Notes under the pieces: generated by a model
Told to the model about the DNA's origin: nothing
Databases searched by the model: none
Seen by the model: the letters and a program-made list of their open reading frames with translations, nothing else
From: Coniferiporia sulphurascens
Lineage: Eukaryota; Basidiomycota; Agaricomycetes; Hymenochaetales; Hymenochaetaceae
Length of the DNA stretch: 64,000 nucleotides
NCBI GenBank assembly: GCA_002794785.1
Contig: NBBA01000021.1
Coordinates: 620,001-684,000, forward strand
Reading direction: 5' to 3'
Part shown: positions 59,302 to 64,000 of the stretch, one piece after another
How the letters are laid out: every line of letters starts with the position of its first letter
How positions within the stretch are numbered: position 1 is the stretch's first letter
Made by a program: the position numbers and the translations under genes

Positions 59302-61160
59302 CTATAAAACCCCATCTGTACCGTGGCCGATACTTGCGCGCCCCTTCCCCTTGTTCCTTCCCTTCCTTCGAGAGTTAGGCGACGCCGGTGCAGAGGCGGA
59401 CGTCGAAATGCCTGCAGGCGTAGAAGCAGAAGCTGATGCGGAAGTAGCAGATACGGATTCGTCTGAGTCCCATAGCACTGCATTGCCATTAAGAGCTTTA
59501 GGCGAACGCAGATAGGGGCGGCCATCTATATAACTCTGTTTTCCACCCCTCTCCTTTTTATCGAGCGAAGCGAGCTGTGCGCCGCCTTCAACGGCAGAGA
59601 GGAGCTGCCGAAGCAGGCGTCCCTGGGCATCGAGTGCACCCTGCAGATCAATCATTTGGTGACTGAGGGACGACGCCGTAGGCTGGTCCTATGATGCCAT
59701 AAGAAATTCCGCGTTTAGAGGAAGAAGGAAGTGCGGAATAACGAGGGAAAAGAAAAAGTTTGCACCGAGTCGAACTCTTTTCTCCGGTCGCGGATTCCCT
59801 CGATGTCTGCCTGTATAGAATAAAAATACAGAAAGTACCGTTAGGGTTACTGTGCTTGGACTGGATAAGTGGCATTTACCGCTCGTTCCTCTGCACCTCC
59901 ACCCATGTGGTCCCATAGGACGCTGAATTCTCGACCGAGCACAAAACTCGGAAGCGCGATGAGCAGCAATCCGCATACCAACAACGGAACGGTAAGCAAC
60001 CGGCCCAGAAAGGAACGCGGCGTAATCTCGCCATAGCCCACCGTCGTAATCGCTGCACACCCTCGAGTCAACGCTGGAAACATAAGCGGTAGCATGGATA
60101 CATACTGACGAGTACGAACCTAAAGGATAAGATTAGCCACTAGGCAGTATATAGGTTAAAAAGATAAGACTCACCAAGCTGCGGCTGGGATTGACTATTC
60201 ATATCCATGATAACGTGTTAGCGTGACTGAAAAGAATCTTTTGAAAAAAATCGTACTGAAAATTGGCTTGGTTCGCCATCAGCATCAATAAATGTCTCAA
60301 GGATCGGGTCCCACGTCCCACGCTCGGTGAAATATCTAAAATGTGTAAGGTCAAGGATACCAAAAAAATCGAAAACAACTCACAATATGGTACTGAAGAC
60401 AACAAGGAACATGACAAGGAAGAAGCCAAGCGCAAGTAAGGCATGCTGGGAGCGCTTCACGGAAAGATACATAATCTCAATCGTCCTGCAGAATCCATAA
60501 GAGTAAGTAATAATAACGCTGCTATAGCATAACTTACAATGTGATGGTATTGTTTGTGCGGAAAGCACGAAAGACACGTAGAAGGCGGAAAGTCCGGAGG
60601 ATCGAAAAGCGGAACATTACCGACGTGTCAACCCCGATGAGTAATTCAATGTAGTACGGGACGATTGCCAGGAGGTCAACAATGCCGAAGAACGCTACAA
60701 GGATAGAGCTTAGCATATTCAGAGGTACGAAAAGAAAGATCCACGCACACAGCGACCAGCCCATAAACAGAGTCCAACTTGAGCTCCACGCCAAAGCGCG
60801 TGCGACATATTCGACTGTGAAAAGCACGACCAAGCTCGTCTCTATACCAAACCAAACGCTTGGGGATGTCGAGTGGAAGGCCGGTATAGTTTCAAGCACG
60901 GTAACAACCGCAGAGAGGAGGATGAGCGAGGTGATGACAATGTGCACGGTGAAGGCGGCCGGCGATGCGTTCGGATGCTCGAGGAGCTCGTGCAGGTTAC
61001 GTTTCCACACGGGGTGGATCGTCCGCAGGTCAATGGTATGGTCGTCCGGGTCGAAAGAGGATGTTGCGTGAGGAAAGAAGTTGAAGGACTGCATCTCGAC
61101 TTCAAGCTCCGTGTCGGGCACCCGGGCGTCGCCGTGCACAGACGGGCCCGGTGGGAACAT
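59302..61160 (-). CDS. Voltage-gated potassium channel (Kv type)
   Basis: Six-helix potassium channel subunit acting as a tetramer in the plasma or vacuolar membrane. The start at 61160 is followed by about 60 cytosolic residues, then S1 (FTVHIVITSLILLSAVVTVL), S2 (IETSLVVLFTVEYVARALAW), S3 (AFFGIVDLLAIVPYYIELL) and the voltage sensor S4 with regularly spaced Arg (RFSILRTFRLLRVFRAFR). S5 (ALLALGFFLVMFLVVFSTIL) and the pore (SIPAAAWFVLV joined to TITTVGYGEITP) follow; the selectivity filter is TVGYG. S6 is LLTVPLLVCGLLLIALPSFV. After further exons the tail has an LQGALDAQGRLLRQLLSA helix and a Ser/Ala-rich stretch, ending at 59302. There is no N-terminal T1 domain. It resembles animal and fungal Kv/KvT-like channels. 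Borders in the C-terminal half are inferred. Confidence 0.92.
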
Positions 61161-64000
61161 CGCAGCTCCTTACGTCGACGATGGTATAGGATACTGGTAC
61201 TATGAAGACGGCGGGAATACGAGCATAAAGAATGTCGATTAGGCGGGCAGGCAGCGGGGTGAGCGCTCCGGCGCTCGTGTAACGAATTATGCTCGCGCTT
61301 TCCGAGTACGGACTCTACACGTAATATTCCCACCGTTTGGCCCCTTTTATGGCGATGAGCTAATCATTTGGATGGTAATAGGAGTTGTCAAATAGACGGC
61401 GCTGGATGCACTCTTCAACTTGTATGCTCCTTTTCTGCGCACCACAAACAGCCGTTCATTTCGGAGAGGTATTTTGATTTGCCTGTGCTCATAGATAGTA
61501 AGCTCCCATAACAAAATATCTGATAAAGATACATATCGTACAAACCGGTTGCATCCTAAAGACTGGAAATCGGCATTTTGACGGCGAATCCACGTTAATA
61601 GATTTTTAGGAACAAAATCACAGTGATTGTAAGTTGTTCTTTGGAGTACACATAAACTTTTACAGAGGTGCCTTACAAATGCGAAATCTCAGAACTGAAA
61701 TTCTGTAAAAGATGTCCCTTTGACAAGGGACATGACAATATGAAACGCCTAAGAAACGCAAGAAGCCAGGAGTCCCTCAAATGTCCACTCAGCGCTCTTA
61801 GTCAAACGTATATCTTGGGTACTTCTTTACCCAGCGGAAAGCGATGCTTCGCTAACTGATCGTGTGACAAGTCGTCATGGAGAGGCATATAAGAAAGAAA
61901 ACTGTCGTTTCGCACTCCGTGAGCATAGTGACGCACGAAGGCCATTTCTCACGACTCGCCATCTCTGAGCTTTCATTCGCTCGACACGCCCGAGGCCGAC
62001 GCAAAACCGGAAAGTCTTGAAGAAAGAGTCAATGGAGCGCTCTACGACGCGTAAGAGGCGCACAGATGTGATTCGCGAGGTCAGTGAGTTCGTCATCCCT
62101 GAGACCACGGATTAAATTATCGCGCCGCAATTGGATGGGGGCGGAACACTCAGCGATGACGAATTGGACCGGCAGGGACGACGTGCTCCGAATACCACGG
62201 GCAAGGACAGGGCTGTGGACAGTATTCATGTGAATGGAGCAGTCCCGGGATAAGTAGAATTAACAGCTGACGAAGGATGAACTTTGGAACTTGCGAACCA
62301 AAGTTGCCCCGATGATGATTGCGTTTGCGCTACTGTACCTGCCGATAGGCTTTGATGTTTTCTTCGACTACGATGCGTTGGCTGTAGACAACCGTCTAAT
62401 TTTGCTGATACATTGAAGACACAGGTAAGCACGGAGGATCGGAAATCAGTGGCTGGGACACGCGACTGAAACAAAGAAGCAGGCAATATGCCTAACAAGG
62501 CGACTGAAAGAAGCAGCTCCAAGGGGGAACAAAATGATGCCGACTGCTCGAAAGTCTAATCAGAGTTGAACTCCAGACATCAGTGCAAGATACTTCGGAT
62601 TTCGCAATGGCCATCATGCCAAATGGCTCAGGTCTGTTTGAGTTCGAGACGCAGGCGCAGTGGAGGGAACTGAGACGGATGGACGACGCCCCCGGGCCGT
62701 GGGGCTGCGGACGCCCGTCGGTGATTCATCTCGAGTCAGCGCTGTAGGATTAATGGCAAAGTTTAATTCCTGTGCAGCTGTTAAATGGTTCGGCCTTCCG
62801 AAATCACAAGTCGACACAGGGGCTTTGAAAGAAAAGAAAAAAGAGAAAAAAGTACGAGCGCAGCGGAGGAAGACGGACAGCGACGGGCTCATTTCGGGGC
62901 GCCGGGCTGTATTGTTCAACGGCGATTGGAGCATGCGGCCACAGGACCCCGGGCAGCTTGTCGGTGTGGGCAATCTTCAAATCGCAAGTCCTGATTGAAC
63001 TCTTCAATTGTTTTCGCAAGGCACGCACAGGTAATTGCCCGCCAGAGTTACAATCTCCAGATGTCATCTAAGTATATCGATGCATGGCAACCTGACTAAT
63101 TTGACTAATTCAGGTGTTAAATGAGGTAAAGACATACAACTGGTGGATGAAAGCCAGCTTGGACGGGACAAATGTCTAGCATCTTCTAGCTGCTCCGCGG
63201 ACTGCGCGAATCGCGCGCGACGGCGCCGGAATCACGTAAAATATGATAAAAATGTATGAATATCGGCTAGCCAAAGTTACGTAGATAATCTCCTGAAGAA
63301 GTGAGAGCCTATGCTGGGGGCTACCAATTTTGGAAGTGGTCAGGAGTAAGGTGATTGCTGGCGCTCGGACCTTGATTTCTCGCCCACAATGCCATGGGTG
63401 TGCTGGGAAAAAGCACGAACGCGAGCACGCGCAGCGGTAGAGATAAGAAAATGGGCTCAAAGTTAAGGCATAAGCTGCCGCCGCTCTGTTTGTACAGGCA
63501 CCCTGGGCGGAGACAAGCGAACACTGCATCTTCTTTGACGTTGTGGGCGCGGCGCGGTGGACGTAATGCTTAGATGTTAGACAATCGTGGTCTGGGCCTA
63601 GTTCACCATGTGCTCAAGTTGGAAATGCGTCATCTGCGCAGTATGTTCAATTACAAAATTTGCTCGACTTCAAGGTCATCTGTGCGGTTCAAAGCGCGGC
63701 CTCGGTGACAGGGGCTGAAAGTGTGAGAACCGGGCGGTACTCAAAGGAACATGAAGCGGCAAAGAAGATGTAACACGTACCTCCTGCAGAGAGTGCACCT
63801 TTTTTTGTGGGCCTGAATAAAGGGATTCCTCATAGACATAAAAATACATGCGGAAAGGAACGAGAAGAGAGCTGAAGAGAGACGCCAGAGACTGACGCGG
63901 AGACGAATAGATCCGTTCCGAGGTTGATGCGGATGCCCTAATTGGCTCGCACCAAACTATCTTCGAGCGCCCGAGCGCAAACAGAACAGACACCAAGACG
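61161..64000. other. Unassigned right end of the window
   Basis: About 2.8 kb upstream of the potassium channel. Open frames (62660-62998, 62614-62973 on the minus strand, 63676-63996 on the minus strand) show no family motif. A gene entering from beyond 64000 cannot be excluded. Confidence 0.4.

Noticed and set aside
63676..63996. 106-codon minus-strand frame at the window edge
   Set aside because: No motif. It may be 5' flank of a gene beyond the window, but there is no evidence for this.

Overview
The window looks like nuclear DNA of a filamentous basidiomycete, most likely an agaricomycete. Almost every gene is cut by many short introns of about 50-65 bases with GT...AG ends. The families seen (DUF6534 membrane protein, expanded sedolisins, GH1 beta-glucosidase, phenol-hydroxylase-type flavoproteins, small secreted glycopeptide-like protein) are typical of mushroom-forming, plant-litter or wood-decay fungi. 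Gene models were built by eye from splice signals and protein motifs, so internal exon borders are inferences.

Layout. 1-2476: 3' part of a kinesin-7-like motor (+). 3067-4070: aldo/keto reductase (+). 5362-7348: DUF6534 membrane protein (-). 8727-10968 and 11957-14203: tandem pair of FAD phenol-hydroxylase-type monooxygenases (-). 15606-18049: DUR3-type urea transporter (-). 18346-20619: gene-free stretch. 20620-21569: 5' fragment of a cytochrome P450 (+). 22579-23734: farnesyl diphosphate synthase (+). 25251-26204: small secreted cysteine-rich protein (+). 26.5-47.2 kb: a rearranged accessory block with four sedolisin (S53) protease genes, three in tandem on the minus strand and one divergent copy on the plus strand. 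It also holds an intact GT15-like mannosyltransferase, a truncated duplicate of that gene, and a nest of transposon-derived sequence including a 1.6-kb foldback whose 783-bp arms look identical. 48422-49738: NAP1-type histone chaperone (-). 50429-52661: GH1 beta-glucosidase (+). 54514-57124: Sel1-repeat Skt5/Chs4-like chitin synthase regulator ending in a CaaX box (+). 59302-61160: voltage-gated potassium channel (-). 61161-64000: nothing firmly identifiable.

How the parts relate. The two ends carry housekeeping genes (cytoskeleton, chromatin, cell wall, membrane transport). The middle holds secretory and nutritional functions: secreted acid proteases, urea uptake, a beta-glucosidase and a secretory-pathway mannosyltransferase. 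This fits a saprotroph scavenging nitrogen and carbon, but I see no proof of a co-regulated cluster. The block from 26.5 to 42 kb shows repeated tandem duplication of a roughly 4-kb unit (sedolisin, upstream spacer, 5' end of the mannosyltransferase gene), followed by transposon insertion. I found no clear case of an undescribed biological system. The strongest candidates for follow-up are the long foldback, the duplicated protease units with a variable residue at the active-site serine motif, and the regulatory palindromes upstream of the duplicated or metabolic genes.
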